From assembly GCF_030325625.1 (NCBI RefSeq), contig NZ_JACAIS010000002.1, forward strand, positions 395,913 to 459,912: 64,000 nucleotides of DNA, written 5' to 3'. Below the pieces are notes generated by a model. The model worked only from the letters and a program-made list of their open reading frames with translations. It had not been told where the DNA came from and searched no databases. Below are positions 17,391 through 25,472 of the stretch, piece by piece (position 1 is the first letter of the stretch; each line of letters begins with the position of its first letter). The position numbers were made by a program, and so were the translations under genes. This DNA is from Sphingobacterium sp. N143 (GTDB lineage Bacteria > Bacteroidota > Bacteroidia > Sphingobacteriales > Sphingobacteriaceae).

Positions 17391-17419
17391 CAATAAAATA
17401 TAGGATATGAATTACGGAT

Positions 17420-20017
17420 TTAACGACCTTGTTGCCATTGATACCGGAGTGTAACACCATAGGATCTTGGGTCAGCCACCACACCAGCATATTGACCGTA
17501 GCTGCCTGGTGCGGCCAGTAACTGTTCATAGTAATCTTTATTGGTCAGATTTCTGCTCCATAAAAAGATGGAAACTCCGTTTGATCCCCTAAATCCCAAA
17601 CGAGCATTTAACAGGCTGTAGGCTTCGATATTCAAATATTGTGATGGCGAGGAGCTTGAAGAGAATTTAGAACGATGAAAGAGGTCTGCTCCTAAAAAAT
17701 AAGATCCATTAATACCGATCAGCTTACCACTTTGATTGGCTTCAGCTCCGAGTGACCAGGACCATTTGGAGACACCGGGCAGCACACCGCCCGAAATATC
17801 CTTAAAAGCCTGCGTTCCCCCGACCTCCTCCAGTGGGACAGGTGCATTGGTAAATTTAACGTATTTAGCATCAGTATAAGCCAGGGCTCCATTTAGCCGC
17901 AGAAAATGCCCAATATTCAGATTTCCGTCCAATTCCACTCCTTTGACACGGACTTTTTCTGCGTTGGCCAAATAACCGCGGTTTACTCCTGGTTCAGGCG
18001 TCTGTACCTGTGTCTGATAGTTCTTGATATCTGTCTGATAGATGGATAAATTAAGTATGGCGTTTCGGGTCAGGTTGGTCTTTATACCCAATTCCTTATG
18101 ATGAACATCTTCTGGTTTGACTTCGGCCAGCTCCAGCAAAACTGCTCCATTGGCCGTTGGCAGTCCCCCAACATTAATTCCAATAGGCTTATAGCTAATG
18201 GAATAAGTTGCATAAGCATTAACCTTTGGATTGAATCTGTATTTAGCAGATAACTGTCCCGAAACATTTCCAGCATCGGCATTAACCGCAAAGGTCTGAT
18301 TGGTATATACGCCATTTTTCAAGGCCAATAATGCCGGATCTGATGTTTCCAGTCCACCATAAGTCTGCCGGTCATAGTTTGCGACCTTTTTATCGTAATT
18401 ATAGCGTACCCCAGGCAGGATGTGCAGCTTGGGTGTGATTGCCCAATCAATCTGTGTATAGGCTGCCAAGCTTGTGCTTTTGATACCGTAGACTGTTCTG
18501 ATACCAAAGTTGTCGAATAAGCCTGGAGTTTCCCAAAGTGGACTGGTTGAATTTTTCTGAAACCGCCAGAATGCTGATCCGGCCTCTTCGGTATGTACGG
18601 GATCTGTGCCCAGATCTTGCCATAATCCAAACAGGCCAACAACGCCACTGACACGCTCGCTTATTTTTCCGGAATATCTGAACTCTTGCGACCATTGGTT
18701 ATGGACCGAATTACCTGCGGATACGGTGTACACGGGAAGCCCTAAATAATCACGGTCATTGAGTGGCACCCAGGTCCACTTACGCCAAGCTGAGGTCGAT
18801 GTCAATGTTCCCGCACCGATCTTGACATCAGCATTCAATGCGATCCCCCCCAATTTATTGTCGGCTTTGGATTGGGTATTGAGGTCAATCTTACGTTCAA
18901 AGGCACTTTTATAGGGGAGCTCATAACCGAGGTCTTTGACAATGGCGTCGAATTGTCGGTAATCTGCCCGCTGTGTTCTGACCACACCTGCAACAGCCCA
19001 GCCGTAGCCATCTGGCCGCTGGGAAGAAACATCTCCGGAAAGTGCCAGCTTGATATTCTCCGTTGGTGTAAACAACAATTGCCCCCTAAATCCAAGATTG
19101 TTGATATCATTGATCTTTTGGTTGGTATGCACATTGAAAAGGTTGCCATCCCGCTGGGTCCCTGAAAAGGATGCCCGGGCAGCCAATTTTTGTGTCAATG
19201 GTCCCGAAATGGATGTTTTTGCCTGAATAAACCCCTGATTGCCATAGCTCACTTCCACATTGGCCTCCGGCGTGAACTGAGGCAGGCGTGAAGTAATATT
19301 GAACGCTCCGGCAGTCGTATTTTTACCGAATAAAGTCCCTTGGGGGCCCCGGAGGACTTCAATCTGATCAATGTCAATAAAATCCAACCATGTCGCCGCG
19401 GGTCGTGCGATATAAACACCGTCCAGATAAAAACCTACTCCTGGGTCAATACCATCATTGGTGAGCCCATAAGTCGACCCTAATCCCCTGATATTTAATG
19501 TTGTATTACGCGCATTGGAGGCATAGAGCTGAACGCTAGGTACAAGTTCTTTTAATCGGTTGACATTAAAGGCTCCAGCATCTTCCAATGCTGCGCCACG
19601 CAGGATAGAAACAGGAATCGGAACATCCTGCAATTGTTCTTTGCGACGCCGGGCAGTTACAACCACCTGATCTAATGCCTCCAATCGTGGGCTAATTTCG
19701 ATTACTGTAGGGGACTGATTCACCACAATATGCCGTGTCTGATAGCCGACAATAGAAACAGTCAGTGAAAAAGGTAATTTCTGTCCGGTTACAAATTGAA
19801 ATACCCCTTTGCTATCCGTTTTTACCTGATGGGTAACAGCCTCAAGCTGCACCGTGACACCTTGTAAGGGCTCTTTGGTAACTGCATCAATCACCGTTCC
19901 TATTAATGAAGCATTGATTATGGGTTTGGGATTTTCTACCTGTGCATAGGTCTGGAAAGTGCCTGTCAACAGCAAGCTAAAAATGACGCTAATTCGAAAA
20001 ATAGCATTTTTTTTCAT
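17420..20017 (-). CDS. TonB-dependent receptor, siderophore-type plug
   Basis: An 865-residue outer-membrane receptor. A signal peptide (MKKNAIFRISVIF to TYAQ) and a CarboxypepD_reg domain (residues about 35-120, ASLIGTVIDAVTKEPLQGV) precede a TonB-box-like LDQVVVTARRRKEQLQDVP. The plug has NIRGLGSTYGL, GVGFYLDGVYIARPAA and QIEVLRGPQGTLFGKNTTAG, followed by a 22-strand-type barrel with TonB receptor C-terminal blocks. The plug is close to that of proteobacterial FecA/FyuA-like iron-complex receptors, so uptake of an iron chelate or similar small ligand is plausible but unproven. The start at 20017 was chosen over an in-frame ATG at 20050 because of the signal peptide. Confidence 0.88.
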   Translation of the reverse strand: MKKNAIFRISVIFSLLLTGTFQTYAQVENPKPIINASLIGTVIDAVTKEPLQGVTVQLEAVTHQVKTDSKGVFQFVTGQKLPFSLTVSIVGYQTRHIVVNQSPTVIEISPRLEALDQVVVTARRRKEQLQDVPIPVSILRGAALEDAGAFNVNRLKELVPSVQLYASNARNTTLNIRGLGSTYGLTNDGIDPGVGFYLDGVYIARPAATWLDFIDIDQIEVLRGPQGTLFGKNTTAGAFNITSRLPQFTPEANVEVSYGNQGFIQAKTSISGPLTQKLAARASFSGTQRDGNLFNVHTNQKINDINNLGFRGQLLFTPTENIKLALSGDVSSQRPDGYGWAVAGVVRTQRADYRQFDAIVKDLGYELPYKSAFERKIDLNTQSKADNKLGGIALNADVKIGAGTLTSTSAWRKWTWVPLNDRDYLGLPVYTVSAGNSVHNQWSQEFRYSGKISERVSGVVGLFGLWQDLGTDPVHTEEAGSAFWRFQKNSTSPLWETPGLFDNFGIRTVYGIKSTSLAAYTQIDWAITPKLHILPGVRYNYDKKVANYDRQTYGGLETSDPALLALKNGVYTNQTFAVNADAGNVSGQLSAKYRFNPKVNAYATYSISYKPIGINVGGLPTANGAVLLELAEVKPEDVHHKELGIKTNLTRNAILNLSIYQTDIKNYQTQVQTPEPGVNRGYLANAEKVRVKGVELDGNLNIGHFLRLNGALAYTDAKYVKFTNAPVPLEEVGGTQAFKDISGGVLPGVSKWSWSLGAEANQSGKLIGINGSYFLGADLFHRSKFSSSSSPSQYLNIEAYSLLNARLGFRGSNGVSIFLWSRNLTNKDYYEQLLAAPGSYGQYAGVVADPRSYGVTLRYQWQQGR

Positions 20018-20095
20018 AAATTTATTGTGTTTAATGGTGAACCTAAACAAGTGCCAACGCCAATCGATACTTGTTTCATTGTTAAAACTTTGGTT

Positions 20096-20123
20096 AAAAG
20101 GGGAAGCCTAGGCTTCCCCTTTT
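20096..20123 (-). promoter_or_regulatory. Perfect 28-nt palindromic hairpin in the receptor leader
   Basis: AAAAGGGGAAGCC (20096-20108), loop TA, GGCTTCCCCTTTT (20111-20123). On the minus strand it starts directly after a 22-codon ORF and ends 78 nt before the receptor ATG, with TTTTAACC as a weak tail. It could be an attenuator, a processing signal or a roadblock. Confidence 0.55.
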
Positions 20124-20192
20124 CTAATATAAGAGTGTGTAAGAGAGAAATTTAGTTTTTAAAGTTGTTTTTGAGTAGTCTTCTTGTTTCAT
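20124..20192 (-). CDS. Candidate 22-residue leader peptide
   Basis: ATG at 20192 to TAG at 20124-20126 encodes a 22-residue basic peptide beginning MKQEDYSKTTLKTK and ending SYTLLY. It lies between a TAnnTTTG box and the palindromic hairpin upstream of the receptor, and its stop codon abuts the stem. A second 21-codon ORF, also beginning ATGAAACAAG, follows the hairpin (20079-20014), and its TGA overlaps the receptor ATG. Neither resembles a known protein. Chance ORFs of this size are common, so only the arrangement argues for function. Confidence 0.25.
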   Translation of the reverse strand: MKQEDYSKTTLKTKFLSYTLLY

Positions 20193-20250
20193 GTCCGTAA
20201 TTTAAGTATCCATACTTTTACTGTTATCCTCTCAAAGATCAAGGATATGA

Positions 20251-20258
20251 CAAATATA
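20251..20258 (-). promoter_or_regulatory. Candidate -7 box of the receptor leader
   Basis: The minus strand reads TATATTTG, matching TAnnTTTG. There is no TTTG at -33; a 15-nt palindrome sits at that position instead (20277-20291). This would make a leader of about 230 nt before the receptor start. Confidence 0.45.
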
Positions 20259-20276
20259 GAAATATTTTTTAAAAGA

Positions 20277-20291
20277 CTACTAATTTAGTAG
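20277..20291. promoter_or_regulatory. Palindromic operator candidate
   Basis: CTACTAA, central T, TTAGTAG: perfect 7-bp arms. It lies 18 nt upstream of the -7 box, where the -33 element would be, which suits an activator or repressor site. Confidence 0.35.
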
Positions 20292-20292
20292 A

Positions 20293-20476
20293 TTTTATAT
20301 TTTTTTCTCACAGCACCCTGTTAGTATTTAAAAATAAGCTATTTACAGATACACTATCGATTAAAAACGGATATTATTTCACAGGAAATCATCTGGCGCG
20401 CTCCATGCCGCGCACTCAAATAGCCATGCAGACGGACTGCTTTTCAGCTTGGAAACAATTTTCCAGGAGGAAGTCT
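20293..20476. other. Non-coding stretch between the receptor promoter and the yeiH terminator
   Basis: This is part of a gap of about 550 nt between the receptor and yeiH genes. I see no supported gene here. A short plus-strand frame around 20405 reads through the terminator and into antisense yeiH, so I do not accept it. There are no tandem repeats or RNA motifs that I can recognise. Confidence 0.5.
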
Positions 20477-20526
20477 CCAATTAAAAAGAGGTTTCCGAAA
20501 TATTTCGGAAACCTCTTTTTAATTGG
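20477..20526 (-). terminator. Perfect 24-bp terminator of the YeiH-family gene
   Basis: Positions 20477-20500 pair perfectly with 20503-20526 around a 2-nt loop. The stem includes A and T tracts plus a further CCAATT/AATTGG pairing outside them. On the minus strand it follows the transporter stop by 45 nt. Confidence 0.85.
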
Positions 20527-20570
20527 TACTCCAGCCAATAATGGATGGATTTGTCTGCTGGCTTTTATTT

Positions 20571-21827
20571 TTATCGAAACAGAATTAATGCAATCAATAG
20601 TGTTACCATGACATTGAAGGTCTGGGCGATCAAAAATGCATACAATGGTTTCTTATTATCTTGCACAAAAAGGTCCTTGAAGTTTGTCTCCAGACCAATG
20701 GAAGTAAATGCCAGGGTAAACCAGAGTCCTTGCAGATTTTTCAAGCTTCCTTTCACAGCATCGACCTTTTCGGGAGATATCACAAATGAGAAGAGCAGGG
20801 ATGCAAATACAAATCCGAGGACAAACTTTGGAAAGCGTTCCCAAATGATTTTTAAGGTAGGTTTATCTCGTTTAGTTTCCTCATCCACGGATTTAGCATA
20901 GGTCCAATATATACTGATCGCAAACGCGGCTAACCCTAATAGTACATTTTGAGAGAATTTGACAATCGTACTGATTTTTAGAGCGTCTTCTCCAACAAGG
21001 GATCCGGAGGCAACGACTGCTCCCGTGGTGTCGATACTTCCACCGAGCCATGCTCCGGTGACTTCCTGAGAAAGCCCCATCCATTCGGCCATATAGGGCA
21101 TAAAGATCATCATTGGGATTGCGGTAATCAGCACCAAGGAAATGACATAAGACAGCTTTTTACTATCGCCTTTAATGGCCCCCGAGGTCGCTATGGCGGC
21201 AGAAACCCCACAAATGGAAACCGCGCTGGAGAGCATCAGGGACATCTCTTTATCTATCTTCAGTTTTTTACAGATCCAAAAGGCAAAATACCATACCGAC
21301 AGTACAACAGCCAAAGCCTGAATAAGACCTAGTGAACCAGCCTTGAGGATATCGCCGAAAATCACGGTTGTACCCAATAAAATCAATCCGATCTTGACAT
21401 ACAATTCTGTACTCAAGGCTTCTTTGAACCAGCTGGGTAACTTAAAGCAATTACTGATAATCAAACCAATGATCAAACTAAAAATAACAGCCTCGAGATT
21501 ATATTCTTTCACAGTGGCATTGCCTGCCAATAGCAGTGCAAAGACAGTCAGCACAAAGACGACAGGAAATACAACCAGCAAATGTTTTACGGGTTTTCCC
21601 AGTAAAAATGCGCCTAAGATAGCGGTTACAAAAACAAAGATAAACTGCTGAAAAAGCTTGATCAGGTTGGATGAGTCCATGATCGTTGTAAACAGTTCGG
21701 ATGAGTTTCCCCATGAAAAATTGGGGACTGGTGCTACTATTCCTGAAAGTGCTAGGAAGATGGTGGCAAGTCCAAGGATAACGACTACCCAATCTTCTGT
21801 AAATGCAAATGATCTTGACGATGTCAT
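20571..21827 (-). CDS. YeiH/UPF0324 family putative sulfate exporter
   Basis: A 418-residue inner-membrane protein with about 10-11 hydrophobic helices. The central block GVSAAIATSGAIKGDSKKLS, the GAWLGGSIDTTGAVVASGSL segment and KFSQNVLLG are hallmarks of the UPF0324 (YeiH/YadS-like) family. Some members export sulfate or other small anions, but the substrate here is unproven. The start at 21827 (MTSSRSFAFTEDW) was chosen because the 44 upstream in-frame residues are not family-like. A hairpin terminator separates it from fadE upstream, so it is probably transcribed separately from the fad operon. Confidence 0.87.
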   Translation of the reverse strand: MTSSRSFAFTEDWVVVILGLATIFLALSGIVAPVPNFSWGNSSELFTTIMDSSNLIKLFQQFIFVFVTAILGAFLLGKPVKHLLVVFPVVFVLTVFALLLAGNATVKEYNLEAVIFSLIIGLIISNCFKLPSWFKEALSTELYVKIGLILLGTTVIFGDILKAGSLGLIQALAVVLSVWYFAFWICKKLKIDKEMSLMLSSAVSICGVSAAIATSGAIKGDSKKLSYVISLVLITAIPMMIFMPYMAEWMGLSQEVTGAWLGGSIDTTGAVVASGSLVGEDALKISTIVKFSQNVLLGLAAFAISIYWTYAKSVDEETKRDKPTLKIIWERFPKFVLGFVFASLLFSFVISPEKVDAVKGSLKNLQGLWFTLAFTSIGLETNFKDLFVQDNKKPLYAFLIAQTFNVMVTLLIALILFR

Positions 21828-21891
21828 ATAATGGTTAAGGTTTAAAAAACTAAATTTAGTATAATTCTTGCTACTTTTTATTATTGTAACA

Positions 21892-21922
21892 CAAAAATGG
21901 CCGAAGATTGCTCCCCGGCCAT
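21892..21922 (-). terminator. Terminator of the fad operon
   Basis: ATGGCCG (21897-21903) pairs with CGGCCAT (21916-21922). On the minus strand the stem is followed by TTTTTG. It lies 28 nt after the fadE stop. Confidence 0.7.
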
Positions 21923-21949
21923 ACAACCAAAACCAATAATCATGATCTA

Positions 21950-23731
21950 TCAGAAGCAATATTTGCCTTCATCGATCAGTTTTTTTGCGATACGCTGACG
22001 TGCATCTTTGATATTGAAGGGCTGCGCTTTTGTAAACCTGCGCAATCCAACGAGCATCATGTTTAATTCGTCGCCTTCACCAAAGGAATACAGTGCTTCT
22101 TTACCTGCCACATGTATTTTATCTATCGCACCGTATAAATAGATTTTCGCCATATCAGTCGCATAGTCCGCCTTTTCGGAGGCGGTATGAACGAGCTTTT
22201 CTGCACGTAACAACACAGACTCGGCGATGTAAACGTAACCGATAATGTCGGCAATATTCATCAGGATCTCTTCTTCTTTTGAGAGTGACATCATCAGTTT
22301 CTGAACTGCTGCTCCGGCGATGAGTAAACCGGCTTTCTTGAGGTTGGCGATTATTTTCTTCTCTGCTGCGAATGGTGCATCGTCTTCTTCTCCAAAATCA
22401 GGGATGGCCAAGAGTTCCCCTGCCACAGCCTGGGCTGGTCCCATCAGATCCAGTTCTCCTTTCATCGCCCGTTTCAACAACATATCCACAATCAACAATC
22501 TATTTACTTCATTGGTGCCTTCAAAAATTCGGTTGATCCGTGAATCACGGTAGGCGCGTTCCATTGGGGCATCTGCAGAATAGCCCATACCGCCATAGAT
22601 CTGCACACCTTCATCGACCACATAATCCAGCATCTCTGAACACCATACTTTGATAATCGCACACTCGATCGCAAATTGTTCAACGGACTTCAATTTGGCC
22701 TTGGCCTCCTCCATCCCACCTGCAATCAATGCGTCATAGGCATCATCAATATTTTGCCCGGCACGATAGGATGCGGATTCCACAGCAAACAAACGTGTTG
22801 CCATCTCAGCCAGTTTGTATCGAATAGCACCAAATTTAGAAATCGGCAAGTTAAACTGTACGCGTTCATTGGCATATTGAACGGCATGATTGATGACCAT
22901 GCGTGCAGAACCATTCGTTGCGGCTCCAAGTTTGATACGACCGATATTTAGAATATTAACGGCGATCTTAAATCCATTTTCCCGATCGGAAAGCATGTTT
23001 TCAACTGGCACCGGGCAGTCATTAAAGAAGATCTGACGAGTAGAAGATCCTTTGATCCCCAGTTTATGTTCCTCGGGATTCATGGTGATCCCGCCGAAAT
23101 CTTTTTCGACAATAAATGCGGTCAGGTTTTTGTCGTTATCGATTTTTGCAAATACAATAAAGATATCAGCAAATCCACCATTGGTAATCCACATTTTTTG
23201 ACCGTTGATCAGATAGTGGGTTCCTTCGGCATTTAGTTTTGCAGAAGTGCGGCCCGAATTGGCATCCGATCCGGCATTGGGTTCTGTCAGACAATAGGAA
23301 GCCTTCCATTCACCAGTTGCGAGCTTAGGAATATACTTCGCTTTCTGCTCGGCATTACCATAATACAGGATGGGCAAAGTGCCGATACCAGTATGTGCAG
23401 ATAAGGCTACTGCAAACGAGAATCCTCCACCCACAGCATCTGCAACAAGCATCGAGGTATTAAAATTCTTGCCAAATCCACCATACTCCTCTGGAATTGA
23501 CACCCCCAACATCCCGAGTTCACCTGCTTTATCCATCAGTCCAGGCATCAATCCTTCTTCTTGTGCGTCAATGCGATCAAGCTTATTTAATACTTCTGTA
23601 TCCAAGAAATCCAAACAGGTCTGCCGAATCATTTTCGCCTCTTCATCAAACTCTTCTGGAATAAAAATAGCTGTATAGGGAGTCTCTCTAATCACGAACT
23701 CACCACCTTTGATTGCTTTATTTTCGCTCAT
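21950..23731 (-). CDS. fadE: Acyl-CoA dehydrogenase with C-terminal extension
   Basis: A 593-residue FAD enzyme for the first step of fatty-acid beta-oxidation. Residues about 30-430 contain the canonical fold: YCLTEPNAGSDANSGRT, WITNGGFADIFIVFAK, the helical domain IYGGMGYSADAPMERAYRD, and RIFEGTNEVNR, which carries the catalytic Glu. About 150 further C-terminal residues form the helical extension seen in long FadE-type enzymes of Bacillus and Bacteroidota. The start at 23731 (MSENKAIKGGEFV) fits better than an ATG at 23761. It is the last gene of the fadN-fadA-fadE operon and is followed by a terminator. The symbol follows the Bacillus operon analogy. Confidence 0.9.
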   Translation of the reverse strand: MSENKAIKGGEFVIRETPYTAIFIPEEFDEEAKMIRQTCLDFLDTEVLNKLDRIDAQEEGLMPGLMDKAGELGMLGVSIPEEYGGFGKNFNTSMLVADAVGGGFSFAVALSAHTGIGTLPILYYGNAEQKAKYIPKLATGEWKASYCLTEPNAGSDANSGRTSAKLNAEGTHYLINGQKMWITNGGFADIFIVFAKIDNDKNLTAFIVEKDFGGITMNPEEHKLGIKGSSTRQIFFNDCPVPVENMLSDRENGFKIAVNILNIGRIKLGAATNGSARMVINHAVQYANERVQFNLPISKFGAIRYKLAEMATRLFAVESASYRAGQNIDDAYDALIAGGMEEAKAKLKSVEQFAIECAIIKVWCSEMLDYVVDEGVQIYGGMGYSADAPMERAYRDSRINRIFEGTNEVNRLLIVDMLLKRAMKGELDLMGPAQAVAGELLAIPDFGEEDDAPFAAEKKIIANLKKAGLLIAGAAVQKLMMSLSKEEEILMNIADIIGYVYIAESVLLRAEKLVHTASEKADYATDMAKIYLYGAIDKIHVAGKEALYSFGEGDELNMMLVGLRRFTKAQPFNIKDARQRIAKKLIDEGKYCF

Positions 23732-23862
23732 TGTTTTTTTAGCTTTGAGGTGCATCCCCATGTTGGCTTTTGACCGTCCTGGTTGACACCATATTTTTAA
23801 ATACTTTTATTTGCTATGAGATTAGCGAATAATGTTGGTTATCCTATTTTTTAGGTTCCTGC

Positions 23863-25038
23863 TTAATCCAATAGTTCAAAAATACCAGCGGCTCCCTGCC
23901 CTGTCCCTACGCACATCGTCACCATGCCATATTTTTTGCCACGCCGTTTCAGTTCATGCAAAATCTGAACGGTCAACTTCGCTCCTGTGCAGCCCAGGGG
24001 ATGACCCAAGGCTATCGCCCCACCATTGACATTGACTTTTTCTTCATCAAGCCCCAGTTCACGAATAACGGCCAAAGACTGGGAGGCAAAAGCTTCATTC
24101 AATTCGAACAAATCAATATCTTCTTTTTGAAGCCCTGCTTGTTTCAATGCTTTAGGTATCGCATAGATTGGCCCGATTCCCATGATCCGTGGCGGCACCC
24201 CCGCAACAGCGAAACTGATCAGCCTGGCAATGGGTTTAATGCCCAGTTCCTTCACTTTTGCTTCAGACATCACCAGCACAAATGCAGCACCATCCGATGT
24301 CTGGGAGGAGTTTCCCGCTGTTACTGAACCGTTGGCAGCAAAGACAGGCTTTAACTTAGCCAAAGCTTCCAGGGATGTATCTGCACGTGGTCCTTCGTCG
24401 GTATCCACCACATATTCACGCGTAGCCATCTTTCCATCTTTCAGGTAGTTCTCTTTCACCCTTATCGGCACGACTCCCTCTTTAAGGTGACCATTCTGAA
24501 TGGCCGCAACGGCTTTTCGGTTGGATTTGAGTGCAAAGGCATCCTGATCTTCACGGGAAACATGATAATCTTTTGCTACGGCCTCGGCTGTCAGCCCCAT
24601 CCCCCAATACCAATCGGGATGTTCTTTAGCAACAACAGGGTTGGGCACAATTTTCCAACCGCCAAAGGGCATGCCGGACATCACTTCAACACCACCGGCG
24701 ACAATAACATCAGCCATACCTGTTTTGATCTTCGCTACCGCTGTAGCGATCGTTTCCAATCCGGAGGCGCAATACCGATTGACGGTTACACCGGGCACCT
24801 TATCTGTATCTAATCCCATCAGGGAGATAAAGCGAGCCATATTCAGGCCCTGTTCTGCCTCGGGCATGGCATTGCCCACGATGACATCGTCTATATCTTC
24901 TTTATTTAAATTTGGCACAGTGGACACAAGATGCTTAATCACATCTGATGCTAAATCATCAGCCCGCATAAAGCGAAATCCTCCTCGAGGTGCCTTACCT
25001 ACTGCTGTACGAAATCCTGCTACTATGTATGCTTCCAT
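23863..25038 (-). CDS. fadA: Acetyl-CoA C-acyltransferase (3-ketoacyl-CoA thiolase)
   Basis: A 391-residue thiolase that cleaves 3-ketoacyl-CoA with CoA in beta-oxidation. Catalytic residues are all present: Cys90 in [13 protein letters not shown], His346 in [16 protein letters not shown] and Cys376 in [13 protein letters not shown]. The length is typical of homotetrameric thiolases. The gene lies between fadN and fadE in the order known for Bacillus fadNAE. A small four-helix-bundle gene with bounding repeats fills the space between fadN and this gene and stops 19 nt upstream of the fadA start. Confidence 0.95.
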   Translation of the reverse strand: MEAYIVAGFRTAVGKAPRGGFRFMRADDLASDVIKHLVSTVPNLNKEDIDDVIVGNAMPEAEQGLNMARFISLMGLDTDKVPGVTVNRYCASGLETIATAVAKIKTGMADVIVAGGVEVMSGMPFGGWKIVPNPVVAKEHPDWYWGMGLTAEAVAKDYHVSREDQDAFALKSNRKAVAAIQNGHLKEGVVPIRVKENYLKDGKMATREYVVDTDEGPRADTSLEALAKLKPVFAANGSVTAGNSSQTSDGAAFVLVMSEAKVKELGIKPIARLISFAVAGVPPRIMGIGPIYAIPKALKQAGLQKEDIDLFELNEAFASQSLAVIRELGLDEEKVNVNGGAIALGHPLGCTGAKLTVQILHELKRRGKKYGMVTMCVGTGQGAAGIFELLD

Positions 25039-25045
25039 TATTTGA

Positions 25046-25073
25046 GATATTAGTAGTTAGATATTAGTAGTTA
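25046..25073 (+). repeat. 14-nt tandem repeat, site B (left end of the cassette)
   Basis: Two perfect copies of GATATTAGTAGTTA (25046-25059, 25060-25073), followed by GATT. The repeat encodes the last residues and the stop codon of the four-helix-bundle gene on the minus strand. Confidence 0.85.
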
Positions 25074-25437
25074 GATTCTTGACCTTAAGCAATAGCTTTT
25101 GTTGAAAAATGTAGTTCATTTTCTGTAATTCCTCCAGCTTTTCCAAAAGACCCTCTAAATCCTCTTCTGATAAATAACCTAAATTTTTTGATATTATTAA
25201 CTGTGTTTCGACTTCATATGTTGACGCATGCACTATTGCCAAAAACTGAACAAACTCTTTATCCGAATTTCTTCCTGCACCCTCAGCAATATTTGAAGGA
25301 ATTGATACAGCAGCTCTATTTATTTGTGAAATGAGATTAAATCGTTCACGGTCTGGGAAAATAGCTGTAGCTCTATATACATCAGATACCAACGTGATAG
25401 ATTTTTGCCAAAGTATTAATTCCTTATAATTATGCAT
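25057..25437 (-). CDS. Four-helix bundle protein (23S rRNA intervening-sequence / S23 family)
   Basis: A 126-residue helical protein with the family blocks LILWQKSITLVSDVYR, INRAAVSIPSNIAEGAGR, EFVQFLAIVHASTYEVETQL and a C-terminal coiled helix (LLEKLEELQKMN). Relatives occur in intervening sequences of 23S rRNA genes and, as Avd-type proteins, beside diversity-generating retroelements; the stand-alone form has no proven function. It sits inside the fadN-fadA operon gap. GC is about 34% over 300 nt counted by hand, against about 48-57% in two sampled 60-nt lines of fadA. Repeats that are inverted copies of each other start at its start codon and cover its stop codon, so it looks like a mobile cassette. 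Confidence 0.88.
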   Translation of the reverse strand: MHNYKELILWQKSITLVSDVYRATAIFPDRERFNLISQINRAAVSIPSNIAEGAGRNSDKEFVQFLAIVHASTYEVETQLIISKNLGYLSEEDLEGLLEKLEELQKMNYIFQQKLLLKVKNLTTNI

Positions 25438-25461
25438 ATCTAAATACTATGTACTAAATAC
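25436..25461 (-). repeat. 14-nt period repeat, site C (right end of the cassette)
   Basis: CTAAATAC occurs at 25440-25447 and again at 25454-25461, exactly 14 nt apart. The 26 nt starting at 25436 match the reverse complement of site B at 20 of 26 positions, so the two sites are inverted copies flanking the four-helix-bundle gene. Confidence 0.7.
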
Positions 25462-25472
25462 TTTTGTCTATC

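Noticed and set aside
20405..20611. 68-codon plus-strand frame next to yeiH
   Set aside because: It reads through a perfect 24-bp terminator and then antisense to yeiH.
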